A stretch of DNA of 34,188 nt from Flavobacteriales bacterium (GTDB lineage Bacteria > Bacteroidota > Bacteroidia > Flavobacteriales > Flavobacteriaceae). The DNA lies in contig JAMOVT010000072.1 of NCBI GenBank assembly GCA_027061855.1, positions 1-34,188 of the forward strand. The letters run 5' to 3'. Below are positions 14,782 to 23,588 of this stretch, in pieces. Below the pieces are notes generated by a model. It did no database searches. It saw only the letters and a program-made list of their open reading frames with translations, and was not told the DNA's origin. Each line of letters begins with the position of its first letter. Within the stretch, counting starts at the first letter, position 1. Made by a program: the position numbers and the translations under genes.

Positions 14782-15324
14782 ATGCAAAACTTAAATAAAT
14801 TTAAATTACCCGAAAATTTTAGAGGACGTTCAAGCATTACCGTTCAATTATGGTGGTTTATACAAGCGACACTATTTGCTTTATCACCTCAATTTTTATA
14901 CGGATGGAGAAGGTTTTTATTAAGGAGGTTCGGCGCTAAAATTGGCAAAAATGTCATTATTAGGCCAACCGTAAAAATTCAGTATCCGTGGAAAGTAAAA
15001 ATTGGTGATTATTCATGGATTGGCGATGATGTAAATCTTTATAGTTTGGGAGAAATAAGCATTGGAAAAAATACTGTTATTTCTCAAAAATCATATATCT
15101 GTACAGGAAGCCATGATTATCTTTCCGATGCTTTTGATATATATGCCGAACCGATTCATATCGGTGATAAAGTTTGGATTGCTACGGATGTATATGTTGC
15201 TCCCGGCGTTAAAATTGAAGATGAAGTGGTAGTCGGTGCGAGAAGTTCCGTCTTTAAAAATTTGGAAAAAGGAAATGTTTATGTAGGCTCACCTGCAAAA
15301 TTTATCAAAAAAAGAAAAGCATAA
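14782..15324 (+). CDS. wcaF: WcaF-like polysaccharide O-acetyltransferase
   Basis: 180 residues. The N-terminal portion carries the WcaF-type helix (LWWFIQATLFALSPQFLYGWRRFLLRRFGAKIG), followed by left-handed beta-helix hexapeptide repeats (IGKNVIIRP, IGDYSWIGDDV, ISIGKNTVIS). The catalytic histidine is in the CTGSHDY segment. It transfers acetyl from acetyl-CoA to a sugar of the growing polysaccharide. In colanic acid loci WcaF acts alongside WcaI; here the WcaI-like gene follows 12 bp later, which strengthens the call. The exact sugar is unknown. Confidence 0.88.
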   Translation: MQNLNKFKLPENFRGRSSITVQLWWFIQATLFALSPQFLYGWRRFLLRRFGAKIGKNVIIRPTVKIQYPWKVKIGDYSWIGDDVNLYSLGEISIGKNTVISQKSYICTGSHDYLSDAFDIYAEPIHIGDKVWIATDVYVAPGVKIEDEVVVGARSSVFKNLEKGNVYVGSPAKFIKKRKA

Positions 15325-15336
15325 AATCATAGAATA

Positions 15337-16569
15337 TTGAAATCAAAAAATAAACATATCACTCTTATAGGGATTAATTTCTATCCCGAGGATACCGCGA
15401 TCGGATTGTATTCCACCCAACTAATGGAATATTTAAAAGAAAAAGGTTATGAAATAAGCGTAATTACCGGTTTTCCTTATTATCCCGCTTGGGAAATTAA
15501 AGAAGATTACAAAAAAAAACCTCGATTTTTTCATGAGAAACACAAGGGAATTTCTATCTATCGCTACAAGCAATATGTGCCGGATAATCCCGGTTTTCTA
15601 AAAAGAATAATTCATCTTGTAAATTTTACATTAGGGAGTTATTTTAATTTAAAAAAAATAAAACATACCGATTTGGTGCTTTCCATAGTGCCGTTTACTA
15701 CGGATATTTGGCTAGGTAAAAAACTGGCAAAAAAACATAATGCCAAACTTTGGGTGCATATCCAAGATTTTGAATTTGATGCTGCCATCGAATCGAAGTT
15801 GTCCGGAGGAAATAATTTTATATTTAAGCAATTGTTTCGTATAGAACAAAAACTACTAACCTCTGCCGATGTGGCGAGTACCATCAGCCATGCCATGTTG
15901 AAAAAACTAAAAACAAAAACCAATCACAAACCGCAATCCTATCTTTTGCCAAATTGGGTGGATATAGATTTTATCAACTCCGAGAAAGCAAAGAGGCACC
16001 CGTATATTCAGAAAAACAAATTTAATATTTTATATTCGGGGAATATTGGAAATAAACAGGATTGGAACCTTTTTATAAACCTGGCAAAAAAAATGGAGGG
16101 AAATGATAATATTGTTTTTATTGTTGTGGGAGACGGGGCAAACAAACAAAAACTGATAAAAGAAACAGCCGGATTAAAAAATATATTTCATTATGAACCG
16201 GTTCCCTACAAAGAACTCCCCGATTTATTATGTAGTGCGGATCTTCATATTCTATTTCAAAAAAATGATGTGATCGATACCGTAATGCCTTCAAAAATTT
16301 TGGGAATGATGTCTAGTGCAAAACCTTCTGTAATTGCTGGAAATAGACAATCGGAAGTAGCTGAGGTATTGCAAGAATCAAAAGGAGGATTTTATTTTGA
16401 AAATAATCAAATAAAGGAAATCATAGACCAAATAAACCAATTGCAACAAAACAAGGAATTAGCAACTGAAATAGGGAAAAATGCAAGAGAATATATAAGC
16501 AAAAATTTTTCAAAAGAAGCTTTATTAATATCCTTTGAAGAAAAAATAAAAAATCTACTTGAAAAATAA
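15337..16569 (+). CDS. wcaI: WcaI-like glycosyltransferase
   Basis: 410 residues. The N-terminus (GINFYPEDTAIGLYSTQLMEYLKEKG and VITGFPYYPAWEI) is characteristic of the WcaI group of GT4 enzymes, and the C-terminal domain shows LYSGNIGNKQDW and MPSKILGMMSSAKP. In colanic acid synthesis WcaI adds fucose, and the gmd/fcl pair upstream supplies GDP-fucose, so a fucosyltransferase role is a fair inference. The start is TTG at 15337; no ATG or GTG precedes the conserved N-terminus in frame. About 170 bp separate it from ugd. Confidence 0.85.
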   Translation: MKSKNKHITLIGINFYPEDTAIGLYSTQLMEYLKEKGYEISVITGFPYYPAWEIKEDYKKKPRFFHEKHKGISIYRYKQYVPDNPGFLKRIIHLVNFTLGSYFNLKKIKHTDLVLSIVPFTTDIWLGKKLAKKHNAKLWVHIQDFEFDAAIESKLSGGNNFIFKQLFRIEQKLLTSADVASTISHAMLKKLKTKTNHKPQSYLLPNWVDIDFINSEKAKRHPYIQKNKFNILYSGNIGNKQDWNLFINLAKKMEGNDNIVFIVVGDGANKQKLIKETAGLKNIFHYEPVPYKELPDLLCSADLHILFQKNDVIDTVMPSKILGMMSSAKPSVIAGNRQSEVAEVLQESKGGFYFENNQIKEIIDQINQLQQNKELATEIGKNAREYISKNFSKEALLISFEEKIKNLLEK

Positions 16570-16702
16570 TTCTGATAATGGCTCCTTTTAATTATAATGG
16601 AAATTAATTTCTTGTTTTTCAAGCACATAAAAACAGGTTTTAATCCAAAGCTTTCAGAAGGATAAAAAATATAAATATCATAATAATTTAATCAATTATA
16701 AG

Positions 16703-16710
16703 TATCTTTG
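16703..16710 (+). promoter_or_regulatory. possible -7 box for ugd
   Basis: TATCTTTG fits TAnnTTTG and lies 29 nt before the ugd ATG, in the only gap (about 170 bp) inside the polysaccharide locus. No TTG lies at the proper distance upstream. It may start a second transcript covering ugd-uxs-wcaJ. Confidence 0.45.
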
Positions 16711-16739
16711 AACAAAATTTAAAATAAAAAACAATATTA

Positions 16740-18092
16740 ATGAAAATTTCAGTAATTGGCACGGGATATGTAGGTTTGGTAACCGGAACCTGCTTTGCAG
16801 AGTCGGGTAATGAAGTGGTTTGTATAGATATCAATGAGGACAAAGTAAACAAAATGAAAGCGGGCAAAGTACCCATCTATGAACCCGGATTGGAAAACCT
16901 GTTTACTCGGAATATTAAAGCCGGACGATTAAATTTTTCCACAGATTTGGAAGAAGGAGTAAATCACGGTGAAATCATTTTTCTGGCTTTACCCACCCCC
17001 GAAGATGAAGATGGCTCGGCAGATTTGTCCTATGTAATGGATGTGGCGGAAAAAATAGGGGAGATTTTGGAGAATAATCCCAATGCCGAGTATAAGATAA
17101 TAGTTAATAAAAGTACGGTTCCCGTAGGAACAGCCGATAAAGTGACGGAGGTTCTAAAAAATAAAACCAACAAAGAATTTGATGTAGTTTCCAATCCCGA
17201 ATTCCTCAGGGAAGGCTTTGCCGTGGAAGATTTTATGAAACCCGAACGGGTGGTAATCGGTACGAAAAGTGAGAAGGCGAGAAAAAAAATGCAACAATTA
17301 TATGAGCCCTTTGTGCGATCCGGAAATCCTATAATTATGATGGATGAACGTTCTTCGGAAATTACAAAATACGCTTCAAACGCTTTCCTGGCAATGAAAA
17401 TCACTTTTATGAATGAGATTGCCAATTTTGCAGAAAAAGTAGGTGCCGATGTAGATAAAATCAGAATCGGGATGGGGACGGACAGTCGTATTGGCAAGCG
17501 CTTTTTGTTTCCCGGAATCGGTTACGGCGGCTCATGTTTTCCCAAAGATGTAAAAGCTCTGTATAAAACCGGTCTTGATCACAATCACGAATTTAAGCTT
17601 TTGAAATCGGTAATTGAAATTAATGAAAGACAACGGAAAATATTGGTGCCAAGAATCAAAAATTATTTCAACCGGGATTTAAAAGGAAAAACCATTGCAG
17701 TCTGGGGACTTGCTTTTAAACCGGAAACCGATGATATTCGTGAAGCTCCCGCTTTATACATTATTGATGAACTGTTAAAAGAAGGAGCAAAAGTGCAAGT
17801 ATTTGACCCCGAAGCCATGGAAAATGTGAAAAGAAAATACGGAGATAAATTGACTTATGCCTCCAATATGTATGAAGCTTTGGAAGGGGCTGATGCTTTG
17901 ATTATTCCTACGGAATGGAATGTATTCCGGACGCCGGATTTTGATAAAATGAAAAGCTTGCTCAAAAATCCGGTAATTTTTGACGGAAGAAATTTATATA
18001 AGCCGGAAAGAATGAAAGATAAAGGTTTTCAATACTATTCTATTGGACGTGAATCGGTAAATATTCCCAGAAAATTATGGAAAGAGTTTTAA
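16740..18092 (+). CDS. ugd: UDP-glucose 6-dehydrogenase
   Basis: 450 residues, full length. It oxidises UDP-glucose to UDP-glucuronate with two NAD+. The N-terminal Rossmann motif [10 protein letters not shown] is at 7-16. The catalytic cysteine is in [13 protein letters not shown] (near residue 262), and the C-terminal UDP-binding domain contains [12 protein letters not shown]. It overlaps uxs by 16 bp, so its product is very probably passed to that enzyme. Confidence 0.95.
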   Translation: MKISVIGTGYVGLVTGTCFAESGNEVVCIDINEDKVNKMKAGKVPIYEPGLENLFTRNIKAGRLNFSTDLEEGVNHGEIIFLALPTPEDEDGSADLSYVMDVAEKIGEILENNPNAEYKIIVNKSTVPVGTADKVTEVLKNKTNKEFDVVSNPEFLREGFAVEDFMKPERVVIGTKSEKARKKMQQLYEPFVRSGNPIIMMDERSSEITKYASNAFLAMKITFMNEIANFAEKVGADVDKIRIGMGTDSRIGKRFLFPGIGYGGSCFPKDVKALYKTGLDHNHEFKLLKSVIEINERQRKILVPRIKNYFNRDLKGKTIAVWGLAFKPETDDIREAPALYIIDELLKEGAKVQVFDPEAMENVKRKYGDKLTYASNMYEALEGADALIIPTEWNVFRTPDFDKMKSLLKNPVIFDGRNLYKPERMKDKGFQYYSIGRESVNIPRKLWKEF

Positions 18093-19063
18093 TTACCGGA
18101 GCAGCAGGTTTCTTGGGTTCTCATCTTACGGATCGTTTTCTAAAAGAAGGTTTTGAAGTAATCGGGATGGATAATTTCATTACCGGTTCTCCCGAGAATA
18201 TTGAGCATCTTAAAAATAATCCTCATTTCACCTTTATAGAGCATGATGTTACCAGGCATATTGAAATAGAAGGAAAGTTGGATTATATTTTGCATTTTGC
18301 CTCTCCGGCCAGCCCAATTGATTATTTAAGAATTCCTATCCAGACTCTTAAAGTGGGTTCTTTGGGAACGCATAATGTGCTGGGACTTGCCAAAGCAAAA
18401 AATGCACGGATACTGGTAGCTTCTACCTCGGAAGTATATGGAGATCCGTTGGTTCACCCTCAAAATGAAGAATATTTCGGTAACGTAAATCCTATTGGTC
18501 CGAGAGGAGTATATGACGAGGCAAAGCGTTTTCAGGAAGCTATGGTAATGGCCTATCACAATTTTCACGGTGTGGACACAAGAATCGTACGGATTTTCAA
18601 TACTTATGGCCCCAGAATGAGACCCAATGACGGACGTGTGATCCCGGCTTTTATGGGACAAGTGCTCAGAGGGGAAGATTTGACAGTATTTGGAGATGGA
18701 AAGCAAACCCGTTCTTTTTGCTATGTAGACGATCAAATAGAAGGGATTTTCCGGTTACTGTTTTCCGAATATCAATTGCCTGTGAATATAGGCAACCCCG
18801 ATGAAATCTCTATATTGGAATTTGCCCGGGAAATTATCAGTCTTTCCGCTTCCGGCTCACAAATTATTTTTGAAGATCTGCCCGTAAATGATCCTCTGCA
18901 AAGATGTCCCGATATCACCAAAGCAAAAACATTATTAGGCTGGGAGCCAAAAATAGATCGAGCTAAAGGAATGAAAAAAACTTTTGAGTATTTCAAGCAA
19001 CTTCCACGAGAAAGGCTCTATGGAGAACCCTATAAAAATTTTGAAAAATACAATAAAAGCTAA
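18077..19063 (+). CDS. uxs: UDP-glucuronate decarboxylase (UDP-xylose synthase)
   Basis: A 328-residue extended SDR that decarboxylates UDP-glucuronate to UDP-xylose. It has the NAD-binding motif [10 protein letters not shown], the STSEVYGDP active-site serine/threonine segment and the YDEAKR YxxxK pair. The stretch with [19 protein letters not shown] is highly typical of UXS. It overlaps ugd by 16 bp. Together the two genes make UDP-glucuronate and UDP-xylose available for the repeat unit. Confidence 0.93.
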   Translation: MERVLITGAAGFLGSHLTDRFLKEGFEVIGMDNFITGSPENIEHLKNNPHFTFIEHDVTRHIEIEGKLDYILHFASPASPIDYLRIPIQTLKVGSLGTHNVLGLAKAKNARILVASTSEVYGDPLVHPQNEEYFGNVNPIGPRGVYDEAKRFQEAMVMAYHNFHGVDTRIVRIFNTYGPRMRPNDGRVIPAFMGQVLRGEDLTVFGDGKQTRSFCYVDDQIEGIFRLLFSEYQLPVNIGNPDEISILEFAREIISLSASGSQIIFEDLPVNDPLQRCPDITKAKTLLGWEPKIDRAKGMKKTFEYFKQLPRERLYGEPYKNFEKYNKS

Positions 19064-19065
19064 AA

Positions 19066-20415
19066 ATGAATCAAAATAAACATCGCTATTCTTTTCTAAT
19101 TTTCCCACTGATTCTTTTGTTGGATCTTTTGTTTGTATTTATTTTGATTTATCAATTGAATTATATTTCTAAGCTTCCATTAAGCTTAGCATTGATTTCG
19201 TTTTGGTTGGTAACTGCTTATTTTACAAAGTATTATAAAATAGATCGAATCACAAGACCTTCCAAATTACTCACCAAATCATTGGTGCAATTTTTTATTT
19301 TTGATTTGGAAGTCATAGCTTTCTATAAATTAAATTCTTCCAATATTCCCAATGATTTTTTATTGAGCTCTCTCTTGAACTTTAATCTTTTTGTGCTGGC
19401 CTTTAAATTGATGACCTATGTGCTGATTAAATATTATCGCACGACCCAGCATAATTTAAGAAATTACATCATTGTCGGGTATAATGAGCAGACGAAAGAA
19501 TTTCAAAATTTACTTTCAAAACGAAAAGATTACGGATATAAATTCAAAGGTTTTTGGTCCAATGAACCGGGAGATCTTATTGAAGGGAATTTACCTGCAC
19601 TTGATAAATATTTAAATAAAGCAAATATTGATGTTATATTTTGTTCCTTACAAAACAATACAGATGAGGATATAAACGATTTGATTCGTATTGCCGATGA
19701 ACATTTTGTAAGCCTAAAATTTATACCTGACACCAAACAAGTATTGAGATACAAACATAATTTGGAATTTTTTGATTATTTTCCTGTTCTCGCTATTCAG
19801 AAATCACCATTAGACAAACCCGAAAATCGTTTTATAAAACGCTCTTTTGATATTCTTTTCTCCCTATTGGTAATTGTTTTTATTTTGAGTTGGTTATATC
19901 CCTTGCTTTGGATTTTGATAAAACTCGACTCAAAAGGACCTGCTATTTTTGTCCAAAAAAGAAACGGTTTGAATTACGAACCTTTCAATTGTTATAAATT
20001 TCGCTCTATGCGCCCGAATTCCACTGCGCATACCAAACAAGTGAGTCGCGATGACGACCGAATTACCTATATCGGGCGTTTTATAAGAAAAACAAGCATT
20101 GACGAGTTACCTCAATTTTTTAATGTGTTGAAAGGAGATATGTCGATAGTGGGGCCTCGACCTCATATGATACATGAAAATGAACGCTTTCGCAAAAAAG
20201 TAGAAAAATTTATGGGCAGGCATTATATCAAACCCGGAATTACCGGTCTGGCACAGGTTAAAGGATATCGAGGGGAAATAGTTACTGAAAAAGATATTAT
20301 TAATCGTATTAAATATGATTTATTTTATATCGAAAATTGGTCCTTTTGGCTCGATATGAAAATAATTGTTTACACCATAATCAATCTCATAAAAGGAGAA
20401 GATAAGGCTTATTGA
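19066..20415 (+). CDS. wcaJ: WcaJ-type undecaprenyl-phosphate sugar phosphotransferase
   Basis: 449 residues. Four N-terminal membrane segments (about 1-125) are followed by a CoA-binding-like domain (about 130-220), a further membrane helix (near 265-290) and the catalytic bacterial sugar transferase domain. That domain carries FNCYKFRSMR, TSIDELPQFFNVLKGDMSIVGPRP and KPGITGLAQVKGYRG. It starts the repeat unit by moving hexose-1-phosphate from a UDP-sugar to undecaprenyl phosphate at the inner membrane. WcaJ uses UDP-glucose; galactose (WbaP-like) cannot be excluded. It is the last plus-strand gene of the locus and its 3' end overlaps the convergent deacetylase by 7 bp. Confidence 0.92.
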   Translation: MNQNKHRYSFLIFPLILLLDLLFVFILIYQLNYISKLPLSLALISFWLVTAYFTKYYKIDRITRPSKLLTKSLVQFFIFDLEVIAFYKLNSSNIPNDFLLSSLLNFNLFVLAFKLMTYVLIKYYRTTQHNLRNYIIVGYNEQTKEFQNLLSKRKDYGYKFKGFWSNEPGDLIEGNLPALDKYLNKANIDVIFCSLQNNTDEDINDLIRIADEHFVSLKFIPDTKQVLRYKHNLEFFDYFPVLAIQKSPLDKPENRFIKRSFDILFSLLVIVFILSWLYPLLWILIKLDSKGPAIFVQKRNGLNYEPFNCYKFRSMRPNSTAHTKQVSRDDDRITYIGRFIRKTSIDELPQFFNVLKGDMSIVGPRPHMIHENERFRKKVEKFMGRHYIKPGITGLAQVKGYRGEIVTEKDIINRIKYDLFYIENWSFWLDMKIIVYTIINLIKGEDKAY

Positions 20416-21041
20416 TTTATGGCTTTGAATTGATACCCTTTGTTTCTTAATTTTTTTATCAAGACCGGTAAAATATATTGCAAATTAGAAAAAGATTTTG
20501 GTGAATCATGTAAAACAATTATGTCTCCGGGTTTTAATTTTCTTACTAATTTCTCGACTACTTTTTGGGATGATAGATGCTTGGAATAATCGCCAACAAG
20601 ATAAGTCCATAAAATGATTTGGTGATTCTTGCTCAGTTTTTTTAAAAGAAAAGGAGAGATTCTTCCATATGGAGGCCGGAATAAACGCGTATGGATGTCA
20701 TTTTTATTTAAGGCTGTTTGTGCAAGCTCTACTTCTTTAATATAAAGGGAAGGAGGGGTTTTCCATCCATCCATATGATGATAAGTATGATTTCCGATGG
20801 AGTGCCCTTCGGTTTTTATTTGTTGTAAAATTTCCGGGTTTTTATTACTATTTTCACCTGTACAGAAAAAGGTAGCTTTAGCATTATTTTTTTTTAATAT
20901 TTCCAGAACCCATGGAGTTATTTCCGTATTAGGACCATCATCAAAAGTTAAAAAAATTTCCTTGTTATTTGTCTTTATTCTGCTTATAAGCATAGGAAAA
21001 ATTCTTGAAATAAACTTCGGGAATTTTAATGGATAAAGCAT
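20409..21041 (-). CDS. NodB-family polysaccharide deacetylase
   Basis: A 210-residue carbohydrate esterase family 4 enzyme that removes N- or O-acetyl groups from a polysaccharide. All main motifs are visible: TFDDGP (32-37) with the catalytic base aspartate and metal aspartate, the metal histidine motif HSIGNHTYHH (80-89), RPPYG (122-126), and the late LHDS. A short hydrophobic N-terminus might anchor it, but there is no clear cleavable signal. The upstream epimerase gene overlaps it by one base (TAATG), so the two are translationally coupled. Whether it acts on the polysaccharide of this locus or on peptidoglycan is open. Confidence 0.88.
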   Translation of the reverse strand: MLYPLKFPKFISRIFPMLISRIKTNNKEIFLTFDDGPNTEITPWVLEILKKNNAKATFFCTGENSNKNPEILQQIKTEGHSIGNHTYHHMDGWKTPPSLYIKEVELAQTALNKNDIHTRLFRPPYGRISPFLLKKLSKNHQIILWTYLVGDYSKHLSSQKVVEKLVRKLKPGDIIVLHDSPKSFSNLQYILPVLIKKLRNKGYQFKAINQ

Positions 21042-22048
21042 TATTCAACATTTTTTTCAAGCCTGAATTTATCCGCTATATTTCGTATGCTTAAATCAAT
21101 GGGTATAAATTGAAAATTCAAAGTTTTTATTAATTTATCAGAAGAATAGAAACTTTGTGAAAAAAGCGAATGAATCATAGAAGGTTCCAGGAGATATTTT
21201 CCTCTAAGGATTTTACTTAATGTATTAAAAGGCTTCAAAGGATAAAACATCCACGGCTTCAATTCTCTATGAGGAGGTTTCTTTTGTAAATATGAGGCAA
21301 TTTTGGTCAATAAATCCTTATAGGAAAGATTTTCGGCAGATACAATAAAGGATTCGTTATTGATATCGCTTTCCATCAATTGATGCATTGCTTTCACTAC
21401 ATCCCACACATCCACAAATCCCGAGACTCCGTTCATATAATATTTTAAACCTTTATCGATTTGTGAAAATAGTTTGCCCGTTCCCTCTTTCCAAAAACCA
21501 CTACCTAAAATCACTGATGGATTTATAATAATGGCATTTAATCCTTCTTGGGTGGCTCGCCAGACCTCCATTTCCGCCAAAAATTTTGACTTTGCATACT
21601 CTCCTGAATTCTCTTTCCAGCTCCAATAAGTTTTTTCTGTAATAGGCATGTCATATCCTCCCAATGCGGCTATGGAACTGACATGAAGAAACTTGCGAAT
21701 ATTATGATCAATGGCAAATTGAAGCATATTTTTTGTTCCTTCTACATTTACCAATTCCATTTTTCCGGTTTTGTCAGTGGTGATGTCTACAAGTGCAGCT
21801 GTATGATATACTTTTTCTATTCCTTCAAATATTTCATCCAATTCGGTAATATTGGTAATATCGCCTTGTATCCATTCAATACGATCAAACATTTCTTGCG
21901 GATTGGGATGGTATAAAGAAAAGAGATGCTTGGTTTTATTTAATGAGACCGGATTACGATATATAGCTCGGACTTGAACATCCTTTCTGAGTAAATATAA
22001 TAATAAATGTGAACCCAAAAAACCGGTTCCTCCTGTAACTAATACCAT
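21041..22048 (-). CDS. NAD-dependent epimerase/dehydratase family protein
   Basis: A 335-residue extended SDR. The NAD(P)-binding motif is TGGTGFLGSHL at the N-terminus, and the YAKSK motif provides the catalytic Tyr-Lys. The C-terminal half is less conserved and resembles the dihydroflavonol-reductase/3-beta-HSD-like branch more than sugar-nucleotide epimerases, so the substrate is unknown. I chose the ATG at 22048; the longer frame to 22156 would run into the tRNA-Asp-side promoter region and adds 36 residues before the Rossmann fold. It is coupled by TAATG to the deacetylase. Confidence 0.8.
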   Translation of the reverse strand: MVLVTGGTGFLGSHLLLYLLRKDVQVRAIYRNPVSLNKTKHLFSLYHPNPQEMFDRIEWIQGDITNITELDEIFEGIEKVYHTAALVDITTDKTGKMELVNVEGTKNMLQFAIDHNIRKFLHVSSIAALGGYDMPITEKTYWSWKENSGEYAKSKFLAEMEVWRATQEGLNAIIINPSVILGSGFWKEGTGKLFSQIDKGLKYYMNGVSGFVDVWDVVKAMHQLMESDINNESFIVSAENLSYKDLLTKIASYLQKKPPHRELKPWMFYPLKPFNTLSKILRGKYLLEPSMIHSLFSQSFYSSDKLIKTLNFQFIPIDLSIRNIADKFRLEKNVE

Positions 22049-22107
22049 AGGCTGATTTATATATTCAAAGTAAAAACAAATTTTTATGAAAAAAAAATAT
22101 TTTTGTT

Positions 22108-22137
22108 TTGCTGAATTAAAAAATGTTTTTATATTTG
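22108..22137 (+). promoter_or_regulatory. promoter of the tRNA-Asp transcript
   Basis: TTG (22108-22110), 19-nt spacer, TATATTTG (22130-22137): a perfect consensus match with the same spacer as the tRNA-Asn promoter. Bases 22127-22144 are identical to 18 bases of that promoter. The transcript would begin near 22145 and run through a pseudo-tRNA before the intact tRNA-Asp. Confidence 0.85.
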
Positions 22138-22152
22138 CACTCGCTAAGGCAA

Positions 22153-22195
22153 ACAAGCCCGGGCAAAAATCCCCGGCACGAGTTCGAGTCTTGTT
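22153..22195 (+). pseudogene. tRNA-Asp-like remnant in the tRNA-Asp leader
   Basis: The segment 22177-22195 contains a T-arm-like stretch (GAGTTCGAGTCTTG) close to that of the neighbouring tRNA-Asp. Before it lies a GC-rich hairpin, GCCCGGG-CAAAAAT-CCCCGGC (22157-22177), where the anticodon arm would be, and the outer ends AACAAG/CTTGTT (22153-22158 with 22190-22195) can pair. No D-arm and no normal acceptor remain. It sits between the promoter and tRNA-Asp, so it is probably transcribed as leader. Confidence 0.5.
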
Positions 22196-22250
22196 AAAAA
22201 CGAAATTGACATAATGAAATTATTCAGTTGCAAAAGCAACAAAAATATTT

Positions 22251-22324
22251 GGTCCGGTAGTTCAGTTGGTTAGAATACATGCCTGTCACGCATGGGGTCG
22301 CGAGTTCGAGTCTCGTCCGGACCG
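22251..22324 (+). tRNA. tRNA-Asp (anticodon GTC)
   Basis: Complete 74-nt cloverleaf: acceptor GGTCCGG/CCGGACC with discriminator G, D-arm with TTGGTTAGAA, anticodon loop CTGTCAC with anticodon GTC, and T-arm with TTCGAGT. CCA is not encoded. The upstream gap holds a small GTTGC-AAAA-GCAAC hairpin (22227-22240), possibly relevant to 5' processing. A terminator follows 8 nt downstream. Confidence 0.97.
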
Positions 22325-22332
22325 CAATTGTA

Positions 22333-22360
22333 AAAGCTCTCAATTTTGAGGGCTTTTTTT
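22333..22360 (+). terminator. tRNA-Asp terminator
   Basis: Hairpin AAAGCTCTCAA/TTGAGGGCTTT (22333-22343 with 22346-22356, one G-T pair) running into a T-tract. Confidence 0.85.
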
Positions 22361-22370
22361 GTATTGTACC

Positions 22371-22640
22371 ATGATTCATTACGTTTACATCCTTCATTCG
22401 CTTTCTTTTGATAAGTACTATAAAGGCTATTCTACGCAGCCATTGATCAGATTGGCACAGCATAATTCCGGTGAGAGCCGTTATACGAGTTCTTTTACCC
22501 CCTGGGAATTGGTTTATCTGCAATCTTTTTCCACCAAACGTGAGGCTCTTAAAAGAGAAAAAGCCTTAAAGAAGTATAGTAAATCTCAAATTCTTTCTTT
22601 GCTTTCCGTTATTAAAAAATCAATTACTTCTCCCCATTAA
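22371..22640 (+). CDS. small GIY-YIG nuclease-family protein
   Basis: 89 residues, a single GIY-YIG domain: YVYILHS at the start, YYKGYS for the YIG strand, the arginine in LIRLAQHN, and the catalytic-glutamate region REALKREKALKKY. This UvrC-like stand-alone group (UPF0213-type) is common and multicopy in Bacteroidota; its function is not established, though a DNA nuclease role is likely. The ATG at 22371 begins the domain and lies 10 nt after the tRNA-Asp terminator. The 3' end overlaps the convergent prenyl synthase gene by 21 bp. Confidence 0.82.
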   Translation: MIHYVYILHSLSFDKYYKGYSTQPLIRLAQHNSGESRYTSSFTPWELVYLQSFSTKREALKREKALKKYSKSQILSLLSVIKKSITSPH

Positions 22641-23588
22641 TTCCAGGGCAAATTGTTTCCAAAAGGATTTATATTTGGTTGGAATATTTGTGTTTTGGAG
22701 ATTTTCCAATGATTTATAGGTATAATTTTCTGCTAATTTTTTGATACGGGCGGGTGCACCTGATTTGTTATACAATTGAAGAACTTCATTGATATATCCT
22801 TTATCTTTCCGGTTGGATGCAAAAAGTGATTTTAATTTTTCTTTATCCTTATCATCCAGATGTTTCAGGCTGTCAATATATAAAATGGTTTTTTTTCTGT
22901 CGAGAATATCTCCACCTATTTTCTTTCCAAAGTTTTTTTCATCGCCAAAACTATCCAAATAATCATCTTGTATTTGGAAAGCTATACCTAAGTTTTCTCC
23001 AAACCGGTATATATTTATTAGATCTTCTTCCTTGGCATTGGAAATAATCCCGCCAAATTGGAGTGCTGCTCCAAGTAAAACGGCTGTTTTTAAACGAATC
23101 ATTTTCAGATAATCTTCTGCCGAAACATCATTGGCAGTTTCGAAATCCATATCCATTTGTTGACCTTCACAAACTTCAATAGCTGTTTTATTCAGGAGAG
23201 TATTTAATTTTTTATATTTTCCCGCCTCATATTTTTCCAGCATTTTATAGGCAAGTATAAGCATAGTATCTCCGGAGAGAATGGCAGTATTTTCATCCCA
23301 TTTTTTATGAACGGTAGGATGTCCTCGTCGTATATCCGCATGATCCATAATATCGTCATGAAGCAAGGTGAAATTATGGAATATTTCAATGGCTGCCGCT
23401 GCCGGAAAGGATTCTTTTTTAGATTGTCCAAAACTTTCAGCTGAGAGTATTACCATCAGGGCCCGGATTCTTTTTCCTCCGTTATGTAGAATATATTTAA
23501 TGGGTAAGTATAATTTTTCAGGGTTTTTATCGGGAATTTGTTGCAAAAGGAACTCCTCAAATTCTTCTTTATAATTTTTCAAATTCAT
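22620..23588 (-). CDS. polyprenyl synthetase (isoprenyl diphosphate synthase)
   Basis: 322 residues. A trans-isoprenyl diphosphate synthase that condenses isopentenyl diphosphate with allylic diphosphates. The first aspartate-rich motif is DDIMD (78-82), in LLHDDIMDHADIRRGHPTVH, and the second is DDYLD (near 207-211), in FQIQDDYLDSFGD. The GGKRIRA motif is at 37-43. Product length (geranyl, farnesyl or longer) cannot be fixed from sequence alone. Its ATG overlaps the tadA stop by 4 bp, so it is the third gene of the gpsA-tadA unit. Confidence 0.9.
   Translation of the reverse strand: MNLKNYKEEFEEFLLQQIPDKNPEKLYLPIKYILHNGGKRIRALMVILSAESFGQSKKESFPAAAAIEIFHNFTLLHDDIMDHADIRRGHPTVHKKWDENTAILSGDTMLILAYKMLEKYEAGKYKKLNTLLNKTAIEVCEGQQMDMDFETANDVSAEDYLKMIRLKTAVLLGAALQFGGIISNAKEEDLINIYRFGENLGIAFQIQDDYLDSFGDEKNFGKKIGGDILDRKKTILYIDSLKHLDDKDKEKLKSLFASNRKDKGYINEVLQLYNKSGAPARIKKLAENYTYKSLENLQNTNIPTKYKSFWKQFALELMGRSN

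Noticed and set aside
6563-20415. recently acquired genomic island
   Set aside because: The AT-rich middle (about 10-14.7 kb) is usual for polysaccharide genes; no integrase, transposase or attachment repeat flanks the locus.
22224-22523. 99-codon minus-strand ORF containing RTRLELATPCVTG
   Set aside because: It is antisense to tRNA-Asp and the GIY-YIG gene; the peptide is the usual false product of a tRNA T-arm.
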